Shown piece after piece: positions 8,539-17,629 of a stretch of 64,000 nucleotides of DNA. The stretch spans positions 1-64,000 of the forward strand of contig JBFWIM010000001.1 in NCBI GenBank assembly GCA_050255995.1, given 5' to 3'. The notes under the pieces are model-generated. The model worked only from the letters and a program-made list of their open reading frames with translations. It had not been told where the DNA came from and searched no databases. Position 1 is the first letter of the stretch. The number at the start of each line of letters is the position of its first letter. Source of the DNA: Intestinibacillus sp050255995. Lineage in GTDB: Bacteria > Bacillota > Clostridia > Oscillospirales > Butyricicoccaceae. The translations under genes were made by a program, and so were the position numbers.

Positions 8539-9867
8539 GTGAGTACAAAAATCGGACTGATATCGCTCGGCTGCTCGAAGAATCTGGTAGACAGCGAGCA
8601 TATGCTGGCGCTGCTGCGGGAGCAGGGCTGCGAAATCGTGCCCGACGTGGCCGAGGCTGAGGTCGCGATCGTCAACACCTGCGGTTTCATTGAAGCCGCC
8701 AAGCAGGAGGCTATTGAGACCATCCTGGAGACCGCCGGATACAAGAACGGCGGCGCGCTGCGCGGGCTGATTGTGACCGGCTGTCTGGCCGAGCGCTACC
8801 GCGACGAGATTACCCGCGAGCTGCCCGAGGTGGACGCGGTGCTCGGCACCGGCAGCTACGAAAACATCGCCGACGCGGTGCGCGAGGTGCTCGCGGGACG
8901 CCGGGCGGCCTATTTCAAGGACGCGGCGACCGCCGCGCTTGAGGGCAGCCGCAACCGGCTGACGCCATCTTACACCGCCTATTTCAAGATTGCCGAGGGC
9001 TGCTCCAACCGTTGCGCCTACTGCATCATCCCCAGGCTGCGCGGCCCCTACCGCAGCCGCGATTTCGACGCGCTGCTTTCCGAGGCGAAGGCGCTCGCGG
9101 GCGCGGGCGTGAAGGAACTCATCGTCATTGCGCAAGACATCACAAAGTATGGCACGGATCTGTACGGCGAGCGCCGCCTGCCCGCGCTGCTGCGAGAGCT
9201 TTGCAAGCTGGACTTCACCTGGATCCGCCTGCATTATCTTTACCCGGACCAGATCACAGACGAGATGATCGACGTGATCGCATCCGAAGACAAAATCGTC
9301 AAATATCTCGACATTCCGCTCCAGCATGTTGCCCCGCGTATCCTGCGGGCAATGCACCGTCCGGGCGGGCGCGAGGCGTTTACCCGGCTCATCGGCACGC
9401 TGCGCGCGCATATCCCCGGCCTCGTGCTGCGCACGAGCCTCATCGTCGGCCTGCCGGGCGAGACCGAGGAGGAATTCGCCGAGCTGTGCGCGTTTTTGCA
9501 GGACGTGCAGATTGAGCGCGCCGGCGTGTTTGAATATTCGTCCGAAGAGGGCACCGAAGCCGCCGAACTGCCGGATCAGATCGACGCGGAGACCAAGGAG
9601 CGCCGCCGCCTGATTATTGAGGAGCTGCAGTCAAACGTCATCGACGACTATAACCTCTCGCGTATGCACGAAACGCTGACCGTGCTGTGCGAGGGCTTCG
9701 ACGAGGACGAGCAGCTGTATTTCGGCCGCTCCTACGCCGATTCGGTCGAGGTCGACGGCAAGGTGTTTTTCGATTCGGAGGAACCGGTTCCGCCCGGAGC
9801 ATTTGTAAAGGTACGCATTGACGACAGTCTGGGCGCCGACCTTGCCGGCGTCCGTGTGGAGGGATGA
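8539..9867 (+). CDS. rimO: Ribosomal protein S12 methylthiotransferase RimO
   Basis: A 442-residue radical-SAM methylthiotransferase that modifies the conserved aspartate of ribosomal protein S12. The N-terminal MTTase domain carries cysteines in LGCSKNLVDSE, NTCGF and VTGCLAERY; the radical-SAM cluster is CSNRCAYC; a TRAM domain closes the protein with the RimO-type DDSLGADL. A GTG at 8539 is the likely start, because AAGGAG (8526-8531) is 7 bases from it but only 1 base from the ATG at 8533. The gene is followed closely by pgsA. Confidence 0.95.
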   Translation: MSTKIGLISLGCSKNLVDSEHMLALLREQGCEIVPDVAEAEVAIVNTCGFIEAAKQEAIETILETAGYKNGGALRGLIVTGCLAERYRDEITRELPEVDAVLGTGSYENIADAVREVLAGRRAAYFKDAATAALEGSRNRLTPSYTAYFKIAEGCSNRCAYCIIPRLRGPYRSRDFDALLSEAKALAGAGVKELIVIAQDITKYGTDLYGERRLPALLRELCKLDFTWIRLHYLYPDQITDEMIDVIASEDKIVKYLDIPLQHVAPRILRAMHRPGGREAFTRLIGTLRAHIPGLVLRTSLIVGLPGETEEEFAELCAFLQDVQIERAGVFEYSSEEGTEAAELPDQIDAETKERRRLIIEELQSNVIDDYNLSRMHETLTVLCEGFDEDEQLYFGRSYADSVEVDGKVFFDSEEPVPPGAFVKVRIDDSLGADLAGVRVEG

Positions 9868-9871
9868 CGAC

Positions 9872-10456
9872 ATGACAACTGCCAATCAGATTACGATGGT
9901 TCGCATCGCGATGATCCCGTTTTTCGTGTATTTTGCCATGCAGAGCTCGACGGGTGGGCTGACCGCCGCGCTCGCGCTGTTCTGCATCGCGTCGTTCACC
10001 GACTTTCTGGACGGCTATGTCGCCCGGAAGTACAATCAGGTCACGGATTTCGGCAAGTTCGTCGATCCGCTCGCGGACAAGCTGCTGGTCACCGCCGCGC
10101 TGCTGATTTTCATCGAAAAGGGTGTTTTCCCGGCATGGATGGTGTTCATCATCCTGGCGCGTGAGTTCATCATCACCTCGCTGCGCAATGTGGCGGCCGC
10201 CAAGGGCCGTGTGCTGGCCGCCGCGTGGACAGGCAAGGTCAAGACCGTGGTGCAGATCGCGGGTATCATCCTGATGTTCGCCATGCTGATCGCCGCGGCA
10301 ATGGAAGCGATTCCGGACGTGGAGCAGGCGGCGCCGGCGCCGATGTATTTGGGGATTGCAACGCTTATGACGCTCGTCACGCTGTATTCGGGCTTTGACT
10401 ACATGGTCAAAAACTGGGATATCGTCAAGGAAGGCGCGGGCAAGCCAAAGGCATGA
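9872..10456 (+). CDS. pgsA: Phosphatidylglycerophosphate synthase PgsA
   Basis: A 194-residue integral membrane CDP-alcohol phosphatidyltransferase that makes phosphatidylglycerophosphate from CDP-diacylglycerol and glycerol-3-phosphate. The family motif DG-x2-AR-x8-G-x3-D-x3-D is complete in DGYVARKYNQ plus DFGKFVDPLAD (about residues 46-70). It has four to six membrane helices. The start follows GGAGGG and begins just after the rimO stop. Confidence 0.95.
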   Translation: MTTANQITMVRIAMIPFFVYFAMQSSTGGLTAALALFCIASFTDFLDGYVARKYNQVTDFGKFVDPLADKLLVTAALLIFIEKGVFPAWMVFIILAREFIITSLRNVAAAKGRVLAAAWTGKVKTVVQIAGIILMFAMLIAAAMEAIPDVEQAAPAPMYLGIATLMTLVTLYSGFDYMVKNWDIVKEGAGKPKA

Positions 10457-10520
10457 ATGCGCTGTGCGGATAGGAAATGCGGCATTTTGCGGGAGAATCT
10501 GCCGCCGGGGGCATGTCGGC

Positions 10521-10550
10521 TTGACAACAGCCCCCGAACTGCGCTATACT
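10521..10550 (+). promoter_or_regulatory. cysS promoter
   Basis: TTGACA (10521-10526) and TATACT (10545-10550) with an 18-base spacer, placing transcription start near 10558, just before the T-box leader. Confidence 0.8.
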
Positions 10551-10557
10551 GACGGTA

Positions 10558-10795
10558 CTGTGATATGGAAGTATGCAACGACCGGGAAGAGTATCCGCGT
10601 TCCGTCCCCGCAAAAGAGAGGCGCCCCTCCGGCTGAAAGGGCTCTGCGGCAGGGCGTGCGAAGAAGTGCGCCCGCGAGCATCGGGGGCAACGCTCCGCGT
10701 CCCGCGCCGCGTTAAGGCGCCGACGAGTTACAAATCGGAGTGGAAACGCGACTTTTGCCGCCTCCCGGGCTTTCCCCGGCAGGCGGCTTTTGTTT
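10558..10795 (+). ncRNA. T-box leader for cysS, probable tRNA-Cys sensor
   Basis: The leader between promoter and cysS contains a T-box-like sequence, GGAGTGGAAACGCG (10737-10750), resembling the canonical GGGTGGAACCGCG. It is followed by an intrinsic terminator, GCCGCCT (10757-10763) with AGGCGGC (10781-10787) and a T run. Stem I shows GAAGAGTA and AGAGAG elements typical of T-boxes. A UGC Cys specifier candidate lies at 10667-10669 after GAAG. Uncharged tRNA-Cys should favour antitermination. The specifier is inferred from sequence context and from the downstream gene. Confidence 0.8.
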
Positions 10796-10890
10796 ACCGC
10801 TGCCGGATCCGCAGCGGGTTGATAGACCGGGCCGTTTCGGCGCAAAATGAGTGTAATGGATCGCACTAAAACAATAAAAGGAGCTTACGC

Positions 10891-12312
10891 ATGAAGTTAT
10901 TCAACACAATGACCCGCCAGAAGGACGAGTTTGTACCGATTACGCCGGGGGAGGTTAAGATGTACTCCTGTGGGCCGACAGTCTATAACTTTTTTCATAT
11001 CGGCAACGCCCGCCCGTTCATCGTGTTTGATCTGCTGCGCCGTTATTTTGAGTACCGCGGCTACAAGGTCACGTTTGTTCAGAACTTCACCGACATTGAC
11101 GACAAGGTAATTGCGAAGGCGAACGAGGAGGGCGTGACCTATGACGTCATCGCCGACCGCTATATCAAGGAGTACTTTGTGGACGCGGAGGGTTTAGGAA
11201 TCCGCCGCGCCACACTGCACCCGCGCGCGACCGAGACCATGGACGCCATTATCGACATCGTCAGGAACCTGATTGACAGCGGCCATGCCTATGCCACGCC
11301 GGGCGGCGACGTGTATTTCCGCACCAAGACCTTCCCGGAGTACGGGCAGCTCAGCCATCAGCCGCTTGAGGATCTGCAGGCGGGTGCGCGTATCAGCGTG
11401 GGCGAGCAGAAGGAGGAACCGATGGATTTCGCGGTCTGGAAGGCCGCGAAGCCGGGCGAGCCGTCCTGGGAAGCGCCCTGGGGCAAGGGACGCCCGGGCT
11501 GGCACATTGAATGTTCTGCAATGGTCAACAAGTACCTCGGCAAGACGATCGATATCCACTCCGGCGGGCTGGATCTGATCTTCCCGCACCACGAGAATGA
11601 GATTGCACAATCGGAGTGCGCCAACGGCTGCAGCTTTGCGAACTACTGGGTGCACAACGGCTTCCTGACCATCGACAACGAGAAAATGTCCAAATCCAAG
11701 GGCAATTTCTTTATGGTGCGCGAGGCGGCGGCGGCTTATGGCTATGAGACCATCCGCATGTTCATGCTGTCCGCACATTACCGCACCCCGCTTAACTACT
11801 CCGAGGAGTCGCTGCGTATGAACAAGGCTTCGCTGGAGCGCCTGTATGAGGCGCGGAACAATCTGGAGTTCCGCATCACCAAGGCAACGGGCGACGCGCT
11901 GACGGCAGGGGAGACCGAGAAGCTCTCGGCGCTGGGGCAGTACAAGCAGAAGTTCATCGACGCGATGGACGACGACCTCAATACGGCGGACGCGCTCTCC
12001 GCCATCTTTGAACTGACGCGCGATATCAACGGCTATATTTCGCAGAACGCCGACGCGACCCGCGCATTCCTGACTGCGGCGCATGCGCTGTTCATGGAGC
12101 TGACCGGCGTGATGGGGATCGCGCAGCAGCGCGAGGACGCGGCAGATCCGGACGCCGGGAAAATCGAGGAGCTGATCGCGCAGCGGCAGGCTGCCAAAAA
12201 GGCGAAGGATTTTGCCGAGGCCGACCGTATCCGCGACTATCTGCTGAACGAGATGGGCGTGCAGATTAAAGATACGAGACAAGGCGTACAATGGTCCCGC
12301 ATCGCACAGTAA
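10891..12312 (+). CDS. cysS: Cysteinyl-tRNA synthetase
   Basis: A 473-residue class I synthetase that charges tRNA-Cys. The N-terminus has the zinc cysteine and HIGN motif (CGPTVYNFFHIGNARPF). Further zinc ligands lie in IECSAM and HHENEIAQSEC, and the KMSKS loop reads KMSKSKGNF. A helical DALR-type anticodon region and the C-terminal FAEADRIRDYL complete the normal length. The start follows AAAGGAG. It is controlled by the T-box upstream. Confidence 0.97.
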   Translation: MKLFNTMTRQKDEFVPITPGEVKMYSCGPTVYNFFHIGNARPFIVFDLLRRYFEYRGYKVTFVQNFTDIDDKVIAKANEEGVTYDVIADRYIKEYFVDAEGLGIRRATLHPRATETMDAIIDIVRNLIDSGHAYATPGGDVYFRTKTFPEYGQLSHQPLEDLQAGARISVGEQKEEPMDFAVWKAAKPGEPSWEAPWGKGRPGWHIECSAMVNKYLGKTIDIHSGGLDLIFPHHENEIAQSECANGCSFANYWVHNGFLTIDNEKMSKSKGNFFMVREAAAAYGYETIRMFMLSAHYRTPLNYSEESLRMNKASLERLYEARNNLEFRITKATGDALTAGETEKLSALGQYKQKFIDAMDDDLNTADALSAIFELTRDINGYISQNADATRAFLTAAHALFMELTGVMGIAQQREDAADPDAGKIEELIAQRQAAKKAKDFAEADRIRDYLLNEMGVQIKDTRQGVQWSRIAQ

Positions 12313-12328
12313 ACCAGTACAAGAGCAT

Positions 12329-12363
12329 GAAAAAAGCACCTCCGAACCGGAGGTGCTTTTTTG
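12329..12363. terminator. Bidirectional terminator between cysS and oadB
   Basis: AAGCACCTCCG and CGGAGGTGCTT flank a short loop, with A and T runs outside, serving both convergent transcripts. Confidence 0.9.
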
Positions 12364-12378
12364 TACGCAATGCGTCAA

Positions 12379-13515
12379 TCAGGCGCCGAATACCTTGAGC
12401 ATGAAGCCCGCGGCGACCGCGGAGCCGATAACGCCCGCGACGTTCGGACCCATGGCGTGCATCAGCAGGAAGTTCGCCGGGTTGGCCTTCTGGCCTTCCA
12501 CCTGCGAAACGCGCGCCGCCATCGGCACGGCGGAAACGCCGGCGGAGCCGATCAGCGGGTTGACCTTGCCGCCGGAAAGCTTGTACATCACCTTGCCGAA
12601 CAGCACGCCGCCGACTGTGGACAGCAGGAACGCCAGCAGACCAAGGATGATGATCTTGATGGTTTCCCAGGTCAGGAAGGTGGAGGCAAGCGCCTTGCAC
12701 CCAACGGACAGACCGAGGAAGATTGTGACGATGTTGATGAGCGCGTTCTGCGCGGTATCGGATAGGCGGTCTACCACGCCGCACTCGCGGAACAGGTTGC
12801 CCAGCATCAGCGTGCCGATCAGCGGGGCGGTGTCCGGAATGAGCAGGATGACGATGATGGCAACCGCGATCGGGAAGACGATCTTCTCGGTCTTGGAAAC
12901 CGGACGGAGCTGCTCCATCTTGACCTCGCGCTCCTTCTGCGTGGTCAGTAGGCGCATAATCGGCGGCTGGATCAGCGGGATGAGCGCCATGTAAGAGTAC
13001 GCCGCGATGGCGATGGCGGGCAGGTAGCTGATTGCCAGACGGGAGGCGACCAGAATGGAGGTCGGGCCGTCCGCGCCGCCGATGACGCCGATGGCGGCTG
13101 CAACCGCGGGTTCAAAGCCGAGCGCCAGCGCGAGCAGAAAGGCGGAGAAAATACCGAGCTGCGCCGCCGCACCCAGAAGCAGGGAAGACGGGCGCGCGAT
13201 CAGCGGACCGAAGTCGGTCATCGCGCCGATGCCAAGGAAGATGATGGACGGATAAATCGCCTTTTCAACACCCTGGTAGAAGAACCAGAACAGGCCGGTT
13301 CCCTCGTTCAGAATGCCGGTCAGCGGGAAGTTCGCCATCAGAACGCCGAAAGCAATCGGCACGAGCAGCAGAGGCTCGAACTTCTTGACAATGCCGAGGT
13401 ATAGGAGCACACAGGCGACAATGATCATAACGAGGCTGCGGGGATCCTGGATCAGCGCGGCAAAGCCGGACTCGCCCAGGAGCTTTTCCATGACCGCTAT
13501 GAAGGAGAATTGCAT
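12379..13515 (-). CDS. oadB: Oxaloacetate decarboxylase beta subunit (sodium pump)
   Basis: A 378-residue, very hydrophobic membrane subunit of a biotin-dependent decarboxylase. It decarboxylates carboxybiotin and couples this to sodium export. About ten membrane helices are present, with the family stretches GVLMANFPL, GVIGGADGPTSI and MHAMGPNVAGVIGSAVAAG. Conserved Asp in GGADGPT lies in the sodium path of characterised homologues. The start follows AAGGAGGAG. It is last in the alpha-gamma-carrier-beta operon, ending at a shared terminator. Confidence 0.93.
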   Translation of the reverse strand: MQFSFIAVMEKLLGESGFAALIQDPRSLVMIIVACVLLYLGIVKKFEPLLLVPIAFGVLMANFPLTGILNEGTGLFWFFYQGVEKAIYPSIIFLGIGAMTDFGPLIARPSSLLLGAAAQLGIFSAFLLALALGFEPAVAAAIGVIGGADGPTSILVASRLAISYLPAIAIAAYSYMALIPLIQPPIMRLLTTQKEREVKMEQLRPVSKTEKIVFPIAVAIIVILLIPDTAPLIGTLMLGNLFRECGVVDRLSDTAQNALINIVTIFLGLSVGCKALASTFLTWETIKIIILGLLAFLLSTVGGVLFGKVMYKLSGGKVNPLIGSAGVSAVPMAARVSQVEGQKANPANFLLMHAMGPNVAGVIGSAVAAGFMLKVFGA

Positions 13516-13530
13516 GATTTTCTCCTCCTT

Positions 13531-13908
13531 TTATAGCGTGCACAGCACAGAGCCGGTCTCTACCGTCGCGCCCTGAGAAACCGCAACCGAAGATACCGTG
13601 CCGTCGTGCGGCGCAAAAATTTCGTTTTCCATCTTCATGGCTTCCAGGATAAACAGCACGTCGCCGCGCTTGACCGCCTGTCCGGCGGAGCACTTGACCT
13701 GCAGTATGGTACCGGGCATCGGGGAGACGATGGGTTCGCCGCCCGCGGGGGTGCCGGCAACCGGCGCGGGGGCAGGAGCCGCGGCAGGCGCCGCCGCGGC
13801 GGGCGCGGGGGCGGCAACAGGCGCGTCACCCTTGAGAACCGCGGTCGCCTGGCCCTTTTCCACTTCTACTTCATACTGCTTACCGTTCAGCGTTACAACA
13901 TATTTCAT
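13531..13908 (-). CDS. Biotin carboxyl carrier protein of the decarboxylase
   Basis: A 125-residue stand-alone biotin carrier. An N-terminal segment (MKYVVTLNGKQYEVEVEKG) is followed by an Ala/Pro hinge (about 35-55) and a biotinyl domain with EAMKMEN, where the lysine is biotinylated. It shuttles CO2 from the alpha carboxyltransferase to the beta subunit. The ATG at 13906-13908 follows GAGGGGGAA; the longer open frame lacks a ribosome site. It sits 15 bases before oadB. Confidence 0.92.
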   Translation of the reverse strand: MKYVVTLNGKQYEVEVEKGQATAVLKGDAPVAAPAPAAAAPAAAPAPAPVAGTPAGGEPIVSPMPGTILQVKCSAGQAVKRGDVLFILEAMKMENEIFAPHDGTVSSVAVSQGATVETGSVLCTL

Positions 13909-13924
13909 TTGAATTTCCCCCTCT

Positions 13925-14245
13925 TTAAACAGCCTTGATGTGCTTGAAGACGAGCTCGGACAGCGGTATGCCGGTCTCATCGCTTACAATTGCCATAATG
14001 CAGGCGGCAGTCAGGTCGTCCACGCCGGTCAGCTGCACCGGAGCAGGCGCTGCCGGGCGCGGAGCGGCGGCCACGGGCGCAGGCGCTGCAGCGGCAACCG
14101 GCGCCTTATTGCCGGACAGAGAGCCGACAATTTTGGAAATCGCGACAATCATCAGGCTGAGGACGCCCAGCATGATAAAGACCACCACAAAGCCGGAAAG
14201 CGCGATCAGCAGCGCTTCGGGGGCGGTTAAACTTGTGATACCCAT
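13925..14245 (-). CDS. Oxaloacetate decarboxylase gamma-chain-like protein
   Basis: A 106-residue small subunit. One membrane helix (about 10-35), an Ala/Pro-rich linker (about 48-70) and a short soluble C-terminus (LTGVDDLTAACIMAIVSDE) match OadG-like proteins, which bridge the alpha and beta subunits. AAGGAGG lies upstream within the alpha gene end, and only 3 bases separate it from the alpha stop. The C-terminus lacks an obvious His-rich zinc tail as found in enterobacterial OadG. Confidence 0.82.
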   Translation of the reverse strand: MGITSLTAPEALLIALSGFVVVFIMLGVLSLMIVAISKIVGSLSGNKAPVAAAAPAPVAAAPRPAAPAPVQLTGVDDLTAACIMAIVSDETGIPLSELVFKHIKAV

Positions 14246-14248
14246 GGC

Positions 14249-15622
14249 TTACTTGACCTCCTTGATGCTGTAGGTGACCTTGAGCGGTTTTTCGCGGTCG
14301 CGTTTTGCGAAATACTGCTCCGCCTGCTGCGGGAAGGCAATATAAGAGAGCACATCCTCTTCGGAATGCGCCCGGTCGCCCAGGTGCTTCTGCGCGTCGG
14401 CGAACTCCGGAGCGAGAGTATCCGCAAAACGGCCCTGGAGGGGCTGCTCGTCGCCGAGCACCTTTTCGGCGAGCGCGGGGTCGATCGGGCCGGGGGCCTT
14501 GCCGTATTCGCCGCGGATATACGCCTTGATTTCCTTGCCGATGTTCTTGTAACGCTCGCCAACCAGCACGTTGACGGTCGCCTGCACGCCGACCATCTGG
14601 GAAAGCGGCGTGACGAGCGGCGGATAGCCAAGATCCTTTCGCACGCGCGGCGTTTCCGCGAGCACCTCGTCGAGGCGGTCCACCGCGTTCTGCGCCTTGA
14701 GCTGCGCCACGAGGTTGGACAGCATGCCGCCCGGGATCTGATAAACCAGAGCGTCGGCCTTGGTGCCCAGGACATAGGGGTCGAGCGTGCCTTCGGCAAT
14801 GAACTTGTCCCGCACGGGAACAAAGAAGTCGTTGACTTTTTTCAGCGCGTCCGTGTCGACGCCGCAGTCGTACCCCATCTGGGTGAGGGTATAGGTCAGA
14901 GATTCGGTGGCCGGCTGGCTGGTGCCGCCCGCAAAGCAGGAGATCGCGCAGTCGATGCCGGCCGCACCTGCTTCGGCAGCCTTGAGATAGGTCATTGCGC
15001 CGAGGCCGGTGGTCGCGTGGGTATGAACGAAAACCGGAAGCTTGATCGCCTGCTTCAGGGCGGTTACCAGATCAAAGCATTCCTTGGGGCTCATGATGCC
15101 GGCCATGTCCTTGATGACCAGACTGTTGCAGCCCATCGCCTCGATTTCCCTGCCCAGGCCGACATACATTTCGAGATTGTGGATCGGGCTGAGAGTATAG
15201 CAGATTGCGCCCTGCGCGTGGCCGCCGGCCTTGAGGCATTCGTCAACGGCGGTGCGGATGTTGCGCAGGTCGTTGAGCGCATCAAAAATCCGGATGATGT
15301 CCATGCCGTTTTCGATGGACTTACGCACAAAACGGCGCACGGTGTCGTCGGAATAGTGGTGATAGCCGAGAAGGTTCTGGCCGCGCAGAAGCATTTGCAG
15401 CTTGGTGTTTTTCATGTGGGACTTAATGGTTCGCAGACGCTCCCACGGGTCTTCGCCCAGATACCGCAGGCAGGAATCAAAGGTTGCACCGCCCCAGCAC
15501 TCAACGGAATAGTATCCCGCCTTGTCCATCAGGTCGAGCACATCCTTAAAGTCGCTCAGCGGCAGACGCGTGGCCATCAGAGACTGGTTCGCGTCGCGCA
15601 GGACGGTTTCTGTGATATGCAT
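14249..15622 (-). CDS. oadA: Oxaloacetate decarboxylase alpha subunit, carboxyltransferase
   Basis: A 457-residue carboxyltransferase of the PYC/OADA type, transferring the carboxyl group of oxaloacetate to biotin and releasing pyruvate. Seen: ITETVLRDANQSL (substrate and metal site), VIKDMAGIMSP with the active lysine, and metal-binding HTHATTG. No biotin domain is fused; the separate carrier replaces it. The ATG at 15622 gives the family N-terminus but has a distant ribosome site. An in-frame TTG at 15679 preceded by AAGGAA would add 19 residues and is a serious alternative. It is the first gene of the operon. Confidence 0.92.
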   Translation of the reverse strand: MHITETVLRDANQSLMATRLPLSDFKDVLDLMDKAGYYSVECWGGATFDSCLRYLGEDPWERLRTIKSHMKNTKLQMLLRGQNLLGYHHYSDDTVRRFVRKSIENGMDIIRIFDALNDLRNIRTAVDECLKAGGHAQGAICYTLSPIHNLEMYVGLGREIEAMGCNSLVIKDMAGIMSPKECFDLVTALKQAIKLPVFVHTHATTGLGAMTYLKAAEAGAAGIDCAISCFAGGTSQPATESLTYTLTQMGYDCGVDTDALKKVNDFFVPVRDKFIAEGTLDPYVLGTKADALVYQIPGGMLSNLVAQLKAQNAVDRLDEVLAETPRVRKDLGYPPLVTPLSQMVGVQATVNVLVGERYKNIGKEIKAYIRGEYGKAPGPIDPALAEKVLGDEQPLQGRFADTLAPEFADAQKHLGDRAHSEEDVLSYIAFPQQAEQYFAKRDREKPLKVTYSIKEVK

Positions 15623-15694
15623 TTTCAACGTTTTCTCACTCCCATTTCTTAGTCGCTTGTTTGTATCTATGTCCTTCAAACCAATTCCTTAACA

Positions 15695-15700
15695 ATTATA
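15695..15700 (-). promoter_or_regulatory. Extended -10 of the decarboxylase operon
   Basis: On the minus strand TGATATAAT gives an extended -10 with TATAAT at 15695-15700. No good -35 is seen. The remaining space to 15805 is AT-rich without a gene. Confidence 0.55.
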
Positions 15701-15805
15701 TCATAGCATACCAGCCTGATAAGTAAAATAACTTTATTGCTATTTTGTACAAACTATCCTGATTTAATCCAGCTTACAAGGCAGAGTGACAATATGTGAA
15801 ACCGG

Positions 15806-15834
15806 TTGACAGCAGAAGGATTTTCCGGTATGAT
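15806..15834 (+). promoter_or_regulatory. Promoter of tRNA-Arg
   Basis: TTGACA (15806-15811), 17-base spacer, TATGAT (15829-15834). The tRNA begins about 147 bases after the expected start, so a leader is processed off. Confidence 0.7.
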
Positions 15835-15987
15835 AATGGAAGATTGCCCTCATGCAAATGCCTGTGCGACAGGCAATCGAGGCCGGATGCGGCATGGAAA
15901 AGCGGCTCTCAGCCGGACAGAGTGTTCCCTCTTTCAGACAGGCGCCGGAGCGTCCCCAGCCGGATTTGGCATGAAAATTTGATATTT

Positions 15988-16064
15988 GCCCTTGTAGCTC
16001 AGATGGATAGAGCGACCGCCTCCTAAGCGGTAGGTCAGCGGTTCGAATCCGCTCAAGGGTGCCA
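15988..16064 (+). tRNA. tRNA-Arg (anticodon CCT)
   Basis: A full cloverleaf: acceptor GCCCTTG with CAAGGGT (first pair G-T), D arm with GCTCAGATGGATAGAGC, anticodon loop CTCCTAA giving CCT (reads AGG), T arm GGTTCGAATCC and an encoded CCA. A strong terminator follows. Confidence 0.97.
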
Positions 16065-16067
16065 CGC

Positions 16068-16102
16068 AACCCGCCGGAGCAAAACCTCCGGCGGGTTTTT
16101 TC
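16068..16102 (+). terminator. Terminator of tRNA-Arg
   Basis: AACCCGCCGGAG pairs with CTCCGGCGGGTT and is followed by six T. Confidence 0.92.
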
Positions 16103-16443
16103 CATGCAAATTTTTGTTTCCACACGGGGGCAATGGCGGTTACGGTGAGCGGAGGTTCCCCTGAAATAGCGACTTCTTGTTATCAGGGGACAGGCATGGT
16201 TGACTTGGGCGTAGAAGCGGTGTGGAACAGATTACCGCAAAATCCGTGCTGTGAAACGGCCAGGATTTTGCGGGATGCGAGCCAATCCGGCCGGCATGCG
16301 AGGCGCCGGTTTTGTTTGCTGTACAGGGGCAGGAATCCGGCTGATGTAATTGCATAAAATATCTTCAAAATGTAGATTTGCTTATGACGGCGTAGTATAA
16401 TAAAACAATAAGCTGACAATATTGCCTGATGCTGAGGGAAAAC
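16103..16443 (+). other. Intergenic stretch before the diguanylate cyclase
   Basis: No convincing gene is present; short open frames lack ribosome sites. A TATAAT (16396-16401) is a likely -10 for the following gene, with no clear -35. No known riboswitch was recognised. Confidence 0.5.
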
Positions 16444-17592
16444 GTGAACGAAATTAGTGGGAATTCAATTATCGATGAAATTCAAAATGAATACAGACGG
16501 ATCGATAACAACTGGCTGAAGCTGCATTATAAGACCTTTATCGTGCTTGTACTGTTCGGGTTTCTGGTCGAGATCGTCCTTGGAACGGCGTGGTACGTTA
16601 TGGGGTATATTGCAATTCCTCTGCCCATCTACGTCCTGAAATATATTGTTGCGCCGCTTTTTTGCAACTTCTGTCTCATCGTTGTCGGCACATGGGCAAT
16701 GTATTCTCTCAGGCTGGCACAGCTCGCCAGGGCGTATATTATTTCCCTGTTGTTTGTGGGCATTTGTTTTGTATTTTTTTCCGTCCACAGTATTTTTCAT
16801 TCACTTTATCTGATTTTTGCCCTACCGATGATGGTGACGGTGGTATACGGCAATTATACGCTGACGACCATAACCTCAGGGGCCAGCATTATAGCGAAAG
16901 TCCTGTCCGAACTGTTTGTCGAATGGGATCCGGATAAGTTTTATCCGCTGGCAAGCTTCGTTACATTGGGGGATTTCATTGTTTCCACTTGCGCTTTATG
17001 CGCGTTTTATATCGCCAGCATCAGTATCATTCGCTTTGAAAAGCAGAAAAACTCCGCCAGCATCAAAAAAGAGATCGAACGTCAGAAAAAGCTGCTGACC
17101 GACGAGCTGACTGAAGTGTATAACCGAACCGCTCTGCAAAACGCGTTTCAGCATATGGATACGGACACATCGGATACGGCCTATGCTTTTGCCATGATTG
17201 ACCTTGATAATTTCAAACAGATTAACGATACGCTGGGGCATGCCAAAGGAGACCAATGCCTTGAGGAATTCGGCCGCATTTTAAGAAAACACTGTGCCGA
17301 TGCAGCTCGTGCCGACGCGGTTCCCTTTCGTTTCGGCGGCGACGAGTTTTGCATTATTTTTCAAAATAAAACAGCGGAGCAGATCATGGAGATCTGCAAA
17401 GGTATTCAGAGCGACCTGAGGCAATGCGAGATGAACGATGTCTGCAACCTGCTGACTGCCAGCTTTGGCATTGCATTCCGGGTGGAGCAGATGTATTCCG
17501 GGCGGCTGCTCCGGAATACCGACCAGGCGCTGTACCGCGCCAAAAAGACCAGAGACGCCATCTGCTTTCATGAAGACGGGGAGCAGGGGTAA
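16444..17592 (+). CDS. Membrane diguanylate cyclase (GGDEF)
   Basis: A 382-residue enzyme predicted to make cyclic di-GMP from two GTP. The N-terminal half (about 25-200) has five or six membrane helices. The C-terminal GGDEF domain starts at DELTEVYNRTAL, has the metal site IDLDNFKQIND and the intact active-site loop RFGGDEF. No RxxD inhibitory site is obvious before the loop. The GTG at 16444 is preferred because GAGGG precedes it by 5 bases; the ATG at 16429 lacks a site. It is a lone gene and the signal it senses is unknown. Confidence 0.9.
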   Translation: MNEISGNSIIDEIQNEYRRIDNNWLKLHYKTFIVLVLFGFLVEIVLGTAWYVMGYIAIPLPIYVLKYIVAPLFCNFCLIVVGTWAMYSLRLAQLARAYIISLLFVGICFVFFSVHSIFHSLYLIFALPMMVTVVYGNYTLTTITSGASIIAKVLSELFVEWDPDKFYPLASFVTLGDFIVSTCALCAFYIASISIIRFEKQKNSASIKKEIERQKKLLTDELTEVYNRTALQNAFQHMDTDTSDTAYAFAMIDLDNFKQINDTLGHAKGDQCLEEFGRILRKHCADAARADAVPFRFGGDEFCIIFQNKTAEQIMEICKGIQSDLRQCEMNDVCNLLTASFGIAFRVEQMYSGRLLRNTDQALYRAKKTRDAICFHEDGEQG

Positions 17593-17629
17593 GCGGCTGC
17601 GCGCGGCAGCCCTTTCCGAATATGTGAAC

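Noticed and set aside
14366..15652. A 428-codon open frame antisense to oadA
   Set aside because: Shadow of the carboxyltransferase gene; no ribosome site or recognisable domain.
16133..16357. 74-codon frame after tRNA-Arg
   Set aside because: No ribosome site, unnatural composition.
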